Shown here: piece by piece, positions 16,998-26,046 of the stretch
How positions within the stretch are numbered: the first letter of the stretch is position 1
Layout of the letters: every line of letters begins with the position of its first letter
From: Pseudomonas solani
GTDB taxonomy: Bacteria > Pseudomonadota > Gammaproteobacteria > Pseudomonadales > Pseudomonadaceae
Length of the DNA: 64,000 nucleotides
Direction of reading: 5' to 3'
Assembly: GCF_026072635.1 (NCBI RefSeq)
Contig: NZ_AP023081.1
Coordinates: forward strand, 2,192,501 to 2,256,500
Notes under the pieces: generated by a model
What the model saw: the letters and a program-made list of their open reading frames with translations, nothing else
What the model was told of the DNA's origin: nothing
Databases searched by the model: none
Position numbers and translations under genes: made by a program

Positions 16998-18334
16998 CCC
17001 CGAACCTGATCTTCGTCGACGACGAGGCCGCGATCCGCGAAGCGGTGCGCGAGTGGCTGGAGCTCTCGGGCTTCACCGTGCGCCTGTGCGCCAGCGCCGC
17101 CGAATGCCTGGACGGGCTCGACGCCGACTTCGAGGGCGTGGTGATCAGCGACCTGCGCATGCCCGGCATGGACGGCATGGCCCTGCTGGAAGCGGTGCAG
17201 GCGCTGGACCGCGAGCTGCCCTTCCTGCTGGTCACCGGCCACGGCGACGTGCCCCAGGCGGTGGAGGCCATGCGCCTGGGCGCCTACGACTTCATCGAAA
17301 AACCCTTCACCCCCGAGCGCCTGCTGGGCAGCCTGCGCCGGGCCCTGGAAAAGCGCCGCCTGACCCAGGAGAACCGCCGCCTGCGTCGCCAGGTGGACGA
17401 CCGCACCCGCCTCGATGGGCAACTGATGGGTTTCTCCCGCCCCATGGAACAGCTGCGCCGCCAGGTGCTGGACCTGGCCCAGACGCCGGTGAACATCCTC
17501 CTGCGCGGCGACACCGGCAGCGGCAAGGAACTGGTCGCCCGCTGCCTGCACGAGTTCGGCCCACGCGCCGGCAAGCCCTTCGTGGCGCTGAACTGCGCGG
17601 CCATCCCGGAGAACCTGTTCGAGAGCGAGCTGTTCGGCCATGAGAGCGGCGCCTTCACCGGTGCCCAGGGCAAACGCATCGGCAAGCTGGAACATGCCGA
17701 CGGCGGCACCCTGTTTCTCGACGAGATCGAGAGCATGCCCCTGGCCCAGCAGGTGAAGCTGCTGCGCGTATTGCAGGAGCAGCAGCTGGAGCGCCTGGGC
17801 TCGAACCAGAGCATCCGCGTCGACCTGCGGGTGATCGCCGCCACCAAACCGGACCTCAAGGAGGAAGTGCGCGCCGGGCGCTTCCGCGAAGACCTGCTTT
17901 ACCGCCTCAACGTCGCCGAGCTGCAGCTGCCCGCCCTGCGCGAGCGCCGCGAAGACGTGCCGCTGCTGTTCGAGCACTTCGCCGCCCTGGCCAGCGAACG
18001 CCTCGGCCGCCCGGTCCCGAGCCTCACCCCCGCCGAGCTGGCGCAACTACTGGCCCATGACTGGCCGGGCAACGTGCGCGAGCTGGTCAACGCCGCCGAG
18101 CGCCATGTGCTGGGGTTATCCACAGGCGGGCAAGTAGCCGACAACGCCGCGCCCTCCCTGGCCGAGCTGATGGAAACCTACGAGGCCCAATGCCTGCGCC
18201 AGGCCCTGGCCCGCAGCAAGGGCGACATCAAGGCAGTGATGGAACTGCTGCAACTGCCCCGCCGCACCCTCAACGAAAAGATGCAACGCCACGGCCTGGC
18301 CCGGGGCGAGTTCCTGCCGGGTGATGAAGACTGA
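16994..18334 (+). CDS. mifR: MifR/DctD-type sigma-54 response regulator
   Basis: A 446-aa NtrC-family activator. The receiver domain (residues ~5-120) has the phospho-acceptor Asp in ISDLRMPGMDG. The AAA+ domain (~145-375) has Walker A GDTGSGKE, the sigma-54 contact loop GAFTGA and Walker B TLFLDEIE. A C-terminal Fis-type HTH follows (~400-440, LPRRTLNEKMQRHG). It is coupled to mifS by a 4-bp overlap. A -24/-12 promoter 2 kb downstream, before the alpha-ketoglutarate transporter, is its probable target. Confidence 0.82.
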   Translation: MTPNLIFVDDEAAIREAVREWLELSGFTVRLCASAAECLDGLDADFEGVVISDLRMPGMDGMALLEAVQALDRELPFLLVTGHGDVPQAVEAMRLGAYDFIEKPFTPERLLGSLRRALEKRRLTQENRRLRRQVDDRTRLDGQLMGFSRPMEQLRRQVLDLAQTPVNILLRGDTGSGKELVARCLHEFGPRAGKPFVALNCAAIPENLFESELFGHESGAFTGAQGKRIGKLEHADGGTLFLDEIESMPLAQQVKLLRVLQEQQLERLGSNQSIRVDLRVIAATKPDLKEEVRAGRFREDLLYRLNVAELQLPALRERREDVPLLFEHFAALASERLGRPVPSLTPAELAQLLAHDWPGNVRELVNAAERHVLGLSTGGQVADNAAPSLAELMETYEAQCLRQALARSKGDIKAVMELLQLPRRTLNEKMQRHGLARGEFLPGDED

Positions 18335-18339
18335 AAGCG

Positions 18340-20072
18340 GTCAAAAGCTGAGCACAGCCCTGAAAGCACCGTAGCGACTGGCATACAGAAAACTATCCAC
18401 AGGCCGCTCACAGTTGGCTCCACAGACATTGTGGGCAACTGGGAATGAATGCGTTCGCCTGGGGATTTCTTCGCGAGTGAATTCGCTCCCACGGGGGCTC
18501 GTCTGCCTGTGGGAACGGTTTCAACCGTGAATGGGCGGTACTGATCGAAATATGAGCACAAGCTTGAAAGCACTGATTTGACTGGCACCAAGCAATCTAT
18601 CCACAGCCCGCCAACAGTTGGCTCCACAGCTATTGTGGGCAACTGGGGATGAATCCGTTTGCCTGGGGATTTCTTCGCCAATGAATTCGCTCCCACGGGT
18701 GCTCGCCTGCCTGTGGGAGCGGTTTCAACTGCGAATAGGCGGCACTGGTCAAATTCTGATCACAACCCTGAAAGCACCGCTGTTACTGGCGCCAAGCGAT
18801 TTATCCACAGACAGTTAACAGTTGGCTCCACAGACATTGTGGGAAACTGGGGATAAATCTGTTCGCCTGGGGATTTCTTCGCGAATAAATTCGCTCCCAC
18901 GGGTGCTTGTCTCCCTGTGGGAGCGGTTTCAACCGCGAATAGGTGGCACTGCTCAATATCTGAGCACAAGCTTGAAAGCAGCGCTGTTGCTGGCATACAG
19001 AAATATATCCACAGTCCACTCACAGTTGGCTCCACAGTAATTGTGAGCAACTGGGGATGAACTAGCTCGCCTGGGGATTTCTTCGCGAGTGAATTCGCTC
19101 CCACGGGGGCTCGTCTGCCTGTGGGAACGGTTTCAACCGTGAATGGGTGGCACTGGTCGAAATATGAGCACAAGCTTGAAAGCACTGATTTGACTGGCAC
19201 CAAGCAATCTATCCACAGCCCGCCAACAGTTGGCTCCACAGCTATTGTGGGCAACTGAGGATGAATCCGTTCGCCTGGGGATTTCTTCGCGAATAAATTC
19301 ACTCCCACGGGTGCTCGCCTGCCTGTGGGAGCGGTTTCAACCGCGAATAGGCGGCACTGGTCAAAGTCTGAGCACAACCCTGAAAGCACTGCTTTTACTG
19401 GCGCCAAGCGATTTATCCACAGACAACCAACAGTTGGCTCCACATCTATTGTGGGCAACTGGGGATGAATCCGTTCGCCTGGGGATTTCTTCGCGAGTGA
19501 ATTCACTCCCACGGGGGCTCGTCTGCCTGTGGGAACGGTTTCAACCGTGAACGGGTGGCACTGGTCGAAATCTGGGCACAAGCTTGAAAGCAGCGCTATG
19601 ACTGGCCCTAAGCAATCTATCCACAGCCAACCAACAGTTGGCTCCACAGACATTGTGGGCAACTGGGGATTAATCCCTTCGCCTGGGGATTTCTTCGCGA
19701 ATAAATTCACTCCCACGGTGCTCGCCTGCCCGTGGGAGCGGTTTCAACCGCGAATAGGCGGCACTGGTCAAAGTCTGAGCACAAGCTTGAAAGCCCCTTT
19801 ATGACTGGCTCCAAGCAATCTATCCACAGCCAGCCAACAGTTGGCTCCACAGCAATTGTGGGCAACTGGGGATGAAGCCGCTCGCCTGGGGATTTCTTCG
19901 CGAATGAATTCGCTCCCACGGGGGCTCGTCTGACTGTAGGAGCGGTTTCAACCGCGAATAGGTGGCACTGCTCAATATATGAGCATCGCCCTGAAAGTGC
20001 CGTATCCACTGGCGTGCAGCAATCTATCCACAGGCCGCCAACAATTGGCTCCACAGTAATTGTGGGCAATGC
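18340..20072. repeat. 204-bp tandem array with REP hairpins and DnaA-like 9-mers (8.5 units)
   Basis: The block TTGGCTCCACA recurs at 18414, 18618, 18822, 19026, 19230, 19434, 19638, 19841 and 20045, a period of 204 bp with one 203-bp unit. Each interval holds a REP-like inverted pair (TTCGCTCCCAC, then GTGGGAGCGGTTTCAACCGC, or a GTGGGAACGG...CCGTG variant). Each unit also has a TATCCACA site: perfect DnaA boxes at 18801 and 19413, CTATCCACA at 18393, 18597, 19209, 19617, 19820 and 20024, and ATATCCACA at 19005. Units 1-3 and 4-6 match best at 612 bp, so a three-unit block was duplicated. It fills the 2.0-kb gap between mifR and the transporter; I see no gene in it. Confidence 0.93.
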
Positions 20073-20164
20073 AGGGGCGATTTCATTCGCCCAGAAAAGT
20101 CATTGTGGATAGCTCGGTTGGGGCGGCGGCGCTGCGCACCGCTTGGCGAATCAATTCGCCCCTA
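20073..20164. repeat. Second REP-type inverted pair
   Basis: GGGGCGATTTCATTCGCCC at 20073-20091 and the inverted GGCGAATCAATTCGCCCC at 20144-20161 face each other. This is a different REP class from the one inside the 204-bp array and adjoins its right end. Confidence 0.55.
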
Positions 20165-20282
20165 CCTGGCCATCAATGGATAGGCGGAATCCCGCTTATG
20201 ACCCCTTCGCGATAAGCGCCAATCCGCGCACAAATGCCCTGTGAAATCCCTCCGAGCCTTCTATTCCGGCGCTTTGCGGCGC

Positions 20283-20298
20283 TGGCACAGCTCCTGCT
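20283..20298 (+). promoter_or_regulatory. Sigma-54 (-24/-12) promoter of the transporter gene
   Basis: TGGCAC-N5-CTGCT has the GG-N10-GC spacing required by RpoN and is close to the TGGCAC-N5-TTGC consensus. It lies about 70 bp before the transporter ATG, leaving a short leader. It fits control by the sigma-54 activator encoded upstream. Confidence 0.75.
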
Positions 20299-20337
20299 AT
20301 GTGCCCGCACCCCAAGCGCGGCGAGAGCCGTGCCTAC

Positions 20338-20345
20338 AACAACAA
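20338..20345 (+). promoter_or_regulatory. Candidate Crc/Hfq CA motif in transporter leader
   Basis: AACAACAA, within ACAACAACAAC at 20336-20346, matches AANAANAA and lies about 12 bases before the ribosome site CGAGGAAA. It would place the transporter under catabolite repression. Confidence 0.45.
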
Positions 20346-20365
20346 CTATGACTCGAGGAAACACG

Positions 20366-21673
20366 ATGGAAAGCACCAGCACCCTGACTGCCTCAGCAGC
20401 ACCCCGCACCACCTCGCAACGCATCAAATCCATTTTCAGCGGCTCGGTGGGCAACCTGGTCGAGTGGTACGACTGGTACGTCTACGCCGCCTTCTCGCTG
20501 TATTTCGCCAAGGCCTTCTTCCCTCAGGGCGACCTGACCGCCCAGCTCCTGAACACCGCCGCGATCTTCGCCGTGGGCTTCCTGATGCGCCCGATCGGCG
20601 GCTGGCTGATGGGCATCTACGCCGACCGCAAGGGCCGCAAAGCCGCGCTGCTGGCCTCGGTCCTGCTGATGTGCTTCGGCTCGCTGATCATCGCGCTGAC
20701 CCCCAGCTATGAAACCATCGGCATCGCCGCGCCCATCCTGCTGGTGGTCGCCCGCCTGCTGCAGGGCCTGTCGGTCGGTGGCGAATACGGCACCTCGGCC
20801 ACCTACCTGTCGGAGATGGCGACCAAGGAGCGTCGCGGCTTCTTCTCCAGCTTCCAGTACGTGACCCTGATCTCCGGCCAGCTCATCGCCCTGGCGGTGC
20901 TGATCATCCTCCAGCAGACCCTCACCACCGAGCAGCTGGAAAGCTGGGGCTGGCGCGTGCCCTTCTTCATCGGCGCCCTGTGCGCGGTGGTGGCGATGTT
21001 CCTGCGTCGCGGCATGGAAGAGACCGAGTCCTTCACCAAGAAGAAGGACAAGCCGAAGGAAAGCCTGCTGCGCACCCTGATGCGCCACCCCAAGGAAGTG
21101 TTCACCGTGATCGGCCTGACCATGGGCGGCACCCTGGCCTTCTACACCTACACCACCTACATGCAGAAATACCTGGTCAACACGGTCGGCATGAGCAAGA
21201 ACGACTCGACCATGATCTCGGCCGCCACCCTGTTCCTGTTCATGCTGCTGCAGCCCCTGGTGGGCGCGCTCTCGGACAAGGTCGGCCGCCGTCCGATCCT
21301 GATCGCCTTTGGCGTGCTGGGCACCCTGTTCACCTACCCGATCCTCAGCACCCTGCACACCATCGATACCTGGTGGGGCGCGTTCTTCCTGATCATGGCG
21401 GCGCTGATCATCGTCAGCGGCTACACCTCGATCAACGCCGTGGTGAAGGCCGAGCTGTTCCCCACCGAGATCCGTGCCCTGGGCGTGGGCCTGCCCTACG
21501 CGCTGACCGTGTCCATCTTCGGCGGCACCGCCGAGTACGTGGCGCTGTGGTTCAAGAGCATCGGCATGGAGAGCGGCTTCTACTGGTACGTGACCGCCTG
21601 CATCGCCTGCTCGCTGCTGGTGTACGTGTTCATGAAGGACACCCGCACCCACTCGCGGATGAACGACGATTGA
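20366..21673 (+). CDS. MFS alpha-ketoglutarate/dicarboxylate:H+ symporter (KgtP/PA5530-like)
   Basis: A 435-aa 12-TM major-facilitator transporter of the metabolite:H+ symporter group. The N-terminus has GNLVEWYDWYVYAAFSLYFA, the loop 2-3 motif is GIYADRKGRKAALL, and RLLQGLSVGGEYG is in TM4, all diagnostic of KgtP/ShiA/ProP relatives. The ATG at 20366 follows CGAGGAAA. In P. aeruginosa the corresponding gene PA5530 takes up alpha-ketoglutarate under MifSR and RpoN control. Here mifSR lies just upstream and a sigma-54 promoter precedes the gene. The substrate is therefore well supported, but still inferred. It is followed by a strong terminator. Confidence 0.88.
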   Translation: MESTSTLTASAAPRTTSQRIKSIFSGSVGNLVEWYDWYVYAAFSLYFAKAFFPQGDLTAQLLNTAAIFAVGFLMRPIGGWLMGIYADRKGRKAALLASVLLMCFGSLIIALTPSYETIGIAAPILLVVARLLQGLSVGGEYGTSATYLSEMATKERRGFFSSFQYVTLISGQLIALAVLIILQQTLTTEQLESWGWRVPFFIGALCAVVAMFLRRGMEETESFTKKKDKPKESLLRTLMRHPKEVFTVIGLTMGGTLAFYTYTTYMQKYLVNTVGMSKNDSTMISAATLFLFMLLQPLVGALSDKVGRRPILIAFGVLGTLFTYPILSTLHTIDTWWGAFFLIMAALIIVSGYTSINAVVKAELFPTEIRALGVGLPYALTVSIFGGTAEYVALWFKSIGMESGFYWYVTACIACSLLVYVFMKDTRTHSRMNDD

Positions 21674-21730
21674 TCCCTTGAGCCCCCGTGGCTCTGGCTG
21701 CGCTAATCCGTAGCCGTTTTATTCCCGAAG

Positions 21731-21757
21731 ACGGGCCCGTGAGGGCCCGTTTTCGTT
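21731..21757 (+). terminator. Rho-independent terminator after the transporter
   Basis: ACGGGCCC-GTGA-GGGCCCGT stem (8 bp, all paired) followed by TTTCGTTT. Confidence 0.85.
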
Positions 21758-21768
21758 TGTGCGGTCTG

Positions 21769-22075
21769 GGTTAAGTGTTGCTGGAGAATCTTGAGCCCAG
21801 CTGATTACCGAGCTTTACTGACGCTTTTGGTTTCGCCCACCCGGGCGAGTCTCTTTCTTCAGTCGCCAAGAAAGAAACCAAAGAGGCTTGCCCCATCATC
21901 CGGCCCCGGCTTCGCCGGGGTTCCCTCACTCCATCGCTGCTCTAGGGGCCGGCGCGATGGGCCATCCATGGCCTGGCGCGCCTCTCGCGGCATCCATGCC
22001 GCTCGTCCCCCGGCGCAACGACTGCGTTCGGCCTCCTGGAGGGGCGTTGGCGGCTGCTCCAACTCCTTCGCCAGG
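21769..22075. repeat. Dispersed ~310-bp repeat, copy B (inverted relative to copy A)
   Basis: This is the reverse-complement partner of 7603-7926. Matching blocks include GGTTTCGCCCACCCGGGCGAGTC, read here at 21829-21851, and GTTGGCGGCTGCTCC near 22043-22057. The copy sits between the transporter terminator and the COG0523 gene and accounts for most of the 452-bp gap at 21674-22125. Both copies have weakly similar open frames (SR-IH-A-P pattern), but codon use is poor and I do not call genes. Confidence 0.8.
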
Positions 22076-22125
22076 TTTACATATTGCGGTGCGCTTGAGG
22101 GCTTCCGTCGGAGCGACGGTACGGC

Positions 22126-23091
22126 TCAAGTCAGCCGACAGGCTTCGAATCCAGCCTTGAGCGCTTCCTCGTCCTGGGGCGTGGAGAAGATCAGCTCCAG
22201 CCGCGAGTCCTTGCGCCATTCGCTGGCCTGCCAGTGAAGCGGCGCGCCGTCCAGGGCATTGCCGGACAGCCAGCCGGCGTTGCTGTGGATAACCAGCTTG
22301 GCGCGGCGCCAGCCGAGGCTCGCCAGCCACAGCTGCACGCGCATCAGCTCGAAGGTCTGGGAGGGGTGCCAGCGCCAGCCGATGGTCCAGCCATCCGCCG
22401 CACCTTGTGCCTGGATGATGGGCTGCCCGGGGTTTATCCACAGCGCGGGCGGAGCCGCCTGGCCAGTGGGCAGGGCCGGGTTATCCACAGCGGCACCGGC
22501 CCTGGCCTCGAGCCCCGGCAGGTCGGCCAGGGGCAGGCGGCCCTGCACCGTCCAGCTCAGTGGCAAGCGAGGTAGTTGCTCGGCCACCTGCTCGCGGGTA
22601 TCGGCATCGAGGTTCTCGGCCTTGTTCAGCACCAGCAGGCCGGCGCCTTCGAGGGCATCGCGCTGGCTGTCGGGCAGGGCATCGCCACGGGCCAGGGCGG
22701 CGGCATCCAGCACCAGCAGGCTCGGCTGCAGGGCCAGCACGCCTTCCCAAGGCGGCTCGCGCAGCTGGCGCATCAGCTCGGCGGGGTGGCCGAGGCCAGA
22801 CGGTTCGATGAACAGTCGGTCCGGCCGGGCCTTGCGCAGCAGGCGACCGAGCCCGACCTGGAAGGGCGCGCCGTTGACGCAGCACAGGCAGCCACCGGCC
22901 ACCTCGGCCAGGGCGATGCCGTCGTCGCCGGTTTCCAGCAGCGCGGCGTCCAGGCCGACCAGGCCGAATTCGTTGATCAGCACCGCCCAGCGCTCGTCGC
23001 TGGGGCGCTGCGCCAGGAGGTGGCGGATGAGACTGGTCTTGCCGGCGCCCAGGGGGCCGGCCACCAGGTGGGTGGGGATATGGGCAAGCAT
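22126..23091 (-). CDS. COG0523 (CobW/ZNG1-like) GTPase
   Basis: A 321-aa G3E-family P-loop GTPase, a presumed zinc metallochaperone. Walker A GPLGAGKTS is near residue 12, INEFG follows, the metal-binding GGCLCC signature is near residue 67, and the guanine-specificity NKAE is near residue 156. The C-terminal CobW_C domain (~220-315) is present. No Zur-like box is visible at its start, unlike the dksA2-zigA operon 2.5 kb away. In P. aeruginosa a second CobW gene (PA5532) sits in the same cluster. The ATG at 23091 is the likeliest start; a GTG 7 codons upstream is possible. Confidence 0.88.
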   Translation of the reverse strand: MLAHIPTHLVAGPLGAGKTSLIRHLLAQRPSDERWAVLINEFGLVGLDAALLETGDDGIALAEVAGGCLCCVNGAPFQVGLGRLLRKARPDRLFIEPSGLGHPAELMRQLREPPWEGVLALQPSLLVLDAAALARGDALPDSQRDALEGAGLLVLNKAENLDADTREQVAEQLPRLPLSWTVQGRLPLADLPGLEARAGAAVDNPALPTGQAAPPALWINPGQPIIQAQGAADGWTIGWRWHPSQTFELMRVQLWLASLGWRRAKLVIHSNAGWLSGNALDGAPLHWQASEWRKDSRLELIFSTPQDEEALKAGFEACRLT

Positions 23092-23173
23092 CGCGCTATG
23101 GTGCTGCGTCACGGGTTCGGAATAAAGCCTCGTGCTAGAGTCGCGCCCATTAATTTCCCGAGGTCCTGCGTTC

Positions 23174-23560
23174 ATGCGTCTCTGCCTACTGCCCCTGCTG
23201 CTGGTCCTGTGCGCCGATGCGCTGGCCGAGGCCTGCATCGTCCACAGCCAGAGCGACCAGCTCGATGTGAAGGTCTGCCAGCAGAACCGCAGCATCCCGC
23301 CGCAGCTGTTCCGCGACGGCTTCTGCAAGCCGCAGATGCCCGGGCAGAAGGTGGAGGTGAGCTACGCCGACCAGTGCCCGAGCGGTGCCTTCGGCGTGTG
23401 CAGCAACGCCCAGGTGAGCAACATCGCCTACCGCCAGGACATCCACTACTACGGCGTGGTCACCGACGCGCGCTACCTCAAGCCCTTCTGCGAGGGGCAG
23501 AGCAAGGGAACCTGGGAAAGCCCATCGTCATCAGCCGGTAACAGCCCTGATGTGCAATAG
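23174..23560 (+). CDS. Small Cys-containing secreted protein, C-terminus possibly frameshifted
   Basis: A 128-aa protein as read, with a signal peptide (MRLCLLPLLLVLCADALAEA) and about seven Cys in the mature part (for example CIVHS, KVCQQN, GFCKP, QCPSG, GVCSN, FCEGQ), probably disulfide-bonded in the periplasm. I do not recognise the family. The final 15 residues (SPSSSAGNSPDVQ) use rarer codons. From GGGAAAG at 23514-23520 the next frame reads KPIVISR and stops at 23541 with preferred codons, so one base may be missing. It is divergent from the COG0523 gene and ends before a strong terminator. A link to zinc stress is positional only. Confidence 0.7.
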   Translation: MRLCLLPLLLVLCADALAEACIVHSQSDQLDVKVCQQNRSIPPQLFRDGFCKPQMPGQKVEVSYADQCPSGAFGVCSNAQVSNIAYRQDIHYYGVVTDARYLKPFCEGQSKGTWESPSSSAGNSPDVQ

Positions 23561-23611
23561 CCTTGGGTACCTCGCCCGTACCGGCCCAGCCGGTAGGGCC
23601 TCGGTGATACA

Positions 23612-23638
23612 GGGCCGCCTTCGGGTGGCCCTTTTTTT
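23612..23638 (+). terminator. Rho-independent terminator
   Basis: GGGCCGCC-TTCG-GGTGGCCC stem with a UUCG tetraloop followed by seven T. It serves the secreted-protein gene and separates it from the convergent DUF1826 gene. Confidence 0.85.
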
Positions 23639-23657
23639 CGCGCTGCGGAGCGCCTCG

Positions 23658-24301
23658 TCAGGCCAGCCAGTCCAGGGTCAGCAGCAGGCGCGCATCACCC
23701 GGCATGACGTCGGGCGACCTGTGGATAACCCCTCGCCCCTCGTTGCCCAGCCACTTTTCGCCCTTGAACAACGCCACATGACCCGGCGCCAGGGTCTGCC
23801 CGGCCGGCACGGCCTTCGGCTCGGCGGCGGGGTCACCCAGGCGGCTGCGTGGCATCTGCCCTTCCTGCAGCCAGTGGCTGCCCACACCGGCATAGGTGGT
23901 GATCAGCCGCAGCGGTACATGGTCGACGTGGTAGCGCGGGCACATGGCGCGGTCCAGGCGGCGCAGGCGCAGGCCGATGCGCCGCGCATCCAGCAGGCAG
24001 GCGAAGGCGCGCACCAGCCAGGCGACGTCGGCGAGGAAGGCGGCATGTCCGTCGATGTCGGCGAAGCGCCGGGCCAGGCTGTCCAGGTCGAGGGTGGCTT
24101 CAGGGTCTGGCAGCTCCAGGGTCAGGGACTCGCTCAGCGGCTCCCCGAGCCCCAGCAGGCACTGGGCGTAGTCGCTGATGTGCAGGGGCAGGCGGCGCTC
24201 CCACACGGCGAGGTTGACCTCGTCGCGCAGCGCTTCGCTCAACACTGCCAGGTTGTCGCTGGTCGCCACCCGGGGTTGGGGGCGCAAGGCCAGGGCTTGC
24301 A

Positions 24302-24302
<1 letters not shown>
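23658..24302 (-). CDS. DUF1826 protein, third gene of the zinc-starvation operon
   Basis: A 214-aa soluble protein of the DUF1826 family, which co-occurs with COG0523 genes under Zur control. Recognisable parts are RYHVDHVPLRLITTYAGVGSHWL and GHVALFKGEKW; the His-rich HVDH stretch could bind metal. The start ATG at 24302 overlaps the stop of zigA as ATGA. It corresponds in position to PA5534 of P. aeruginosa. The molecular function is unknown. Confidence 0.85.
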
Positions 24303-25507
<1,205 letters not shown>

Positions 25508-25557
25508 GGGGTTCTCCGGTTCAGGCTGGGCGGCTCGGGTGGCCGCTCTGTGGGTTC

Positions 25558-25977
25558 TCAGGCTTCGCGCCGGTGGCGCTCGCGTTGTTCCTGGCGTTCC
25601 TTGGCTTCGATGCACAGTTCGGCGGTCGGGCGCAGCAGCAGGCGGCGCAGGCCGATGGGCTCGCCGGTCTCCAGGCACCAGCCGTATTCGCCACGGGCCA
25701 GGCGATCGAGGGCGCCGTCGATCTTGTCGAGCAGCTTCTTTTCCCGCTCCAGGCGGCGCAGCTGCCATTGGCGCTGCTCCTCGCGGCTGGCGATGTCGAC
25801 GTCGTCGCTGGCCGGTTGCGCTTCGCGCAGCTCGTCGATTTCTTCGTCGATGCGGGCACGCAGGTCATCGCGTTCCGTCAGCAGCAGCAGGCGGAAGTAG
25901 GTCTGCTGGGCGTCGTCCATGTAGCGGTCGGCGGGCTGGTCGAGCAGTTCCTGCTCGCTGAAGGGAAGATCGGGCAT
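25558..25977 (-). CDS. dksA2: Zinc-independent DksA paralogue DksA2
   Basis: A 139-aa RNA-polymerase secondary-channel factor that substitutes for DksA when zinc is limiting. The coiled-coil region (residues ~35-105) has the tip residues DDVDIAS. In the zinc-finger region GWCLETGEPIG and AELCIEAK keep only the first Cys of each canonical CxxC pair (second and fourth Cys replaced by Thr and Ala), as known for P. aeruginosa DksA2. It is first gene of the operon with zigA and DUF1826, with a Zur-type operator 25 bp upstream. Confidence 0.95.
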   Translation of the reverse strand: MPDLPFSEQELLDQPADRYMDDAQQTYFRLLLLTERDDLRARIDEEIDELREAQPASDDVDIASREEQRQWQLRRLEREKKLLDKIDGALDRLARGEYGWCLETGEPIGLRRLLLRPTAELCIEAKERQEQRERHRREA

Positions 25978-26001
25978 GATGGTGTTCGCTTGATTTTCAA
26001 G

Positions 26002-26016
26002 TGTTATAACATAACA
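26002..26016. promoter_or_regulatory. Zur operator between dksA2 and folE2
   Basis: TGTTATAACATAACA differs at one position from the TGTTATA-N-TATAACA core of gamma-proteobacterial Zur boxes. It lies in the 69-bp gap between two divergent genes whose products both replace zinc enzymes, so one site can repress both when zinc is sufficient. Confidence 0.8.
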
Positions 26017-26046
26017 TATTCAGTCGAATCCAAGCCCGGATCAACG

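Noticed and set aside
18178..20069. Long minus-strand open frames through the tandem array (318 aa at 18760-19716, plus 18178-18696 and 19707-20069) with a 68-residue repeat
   Set aside because: The frame stays open only because the unit is 204 bp, a multiple of three. The translation is the usual REP-derived APVGANSFAKKSPGE type, there is no ribosome site, and a 203-bp unit and a stop break it.
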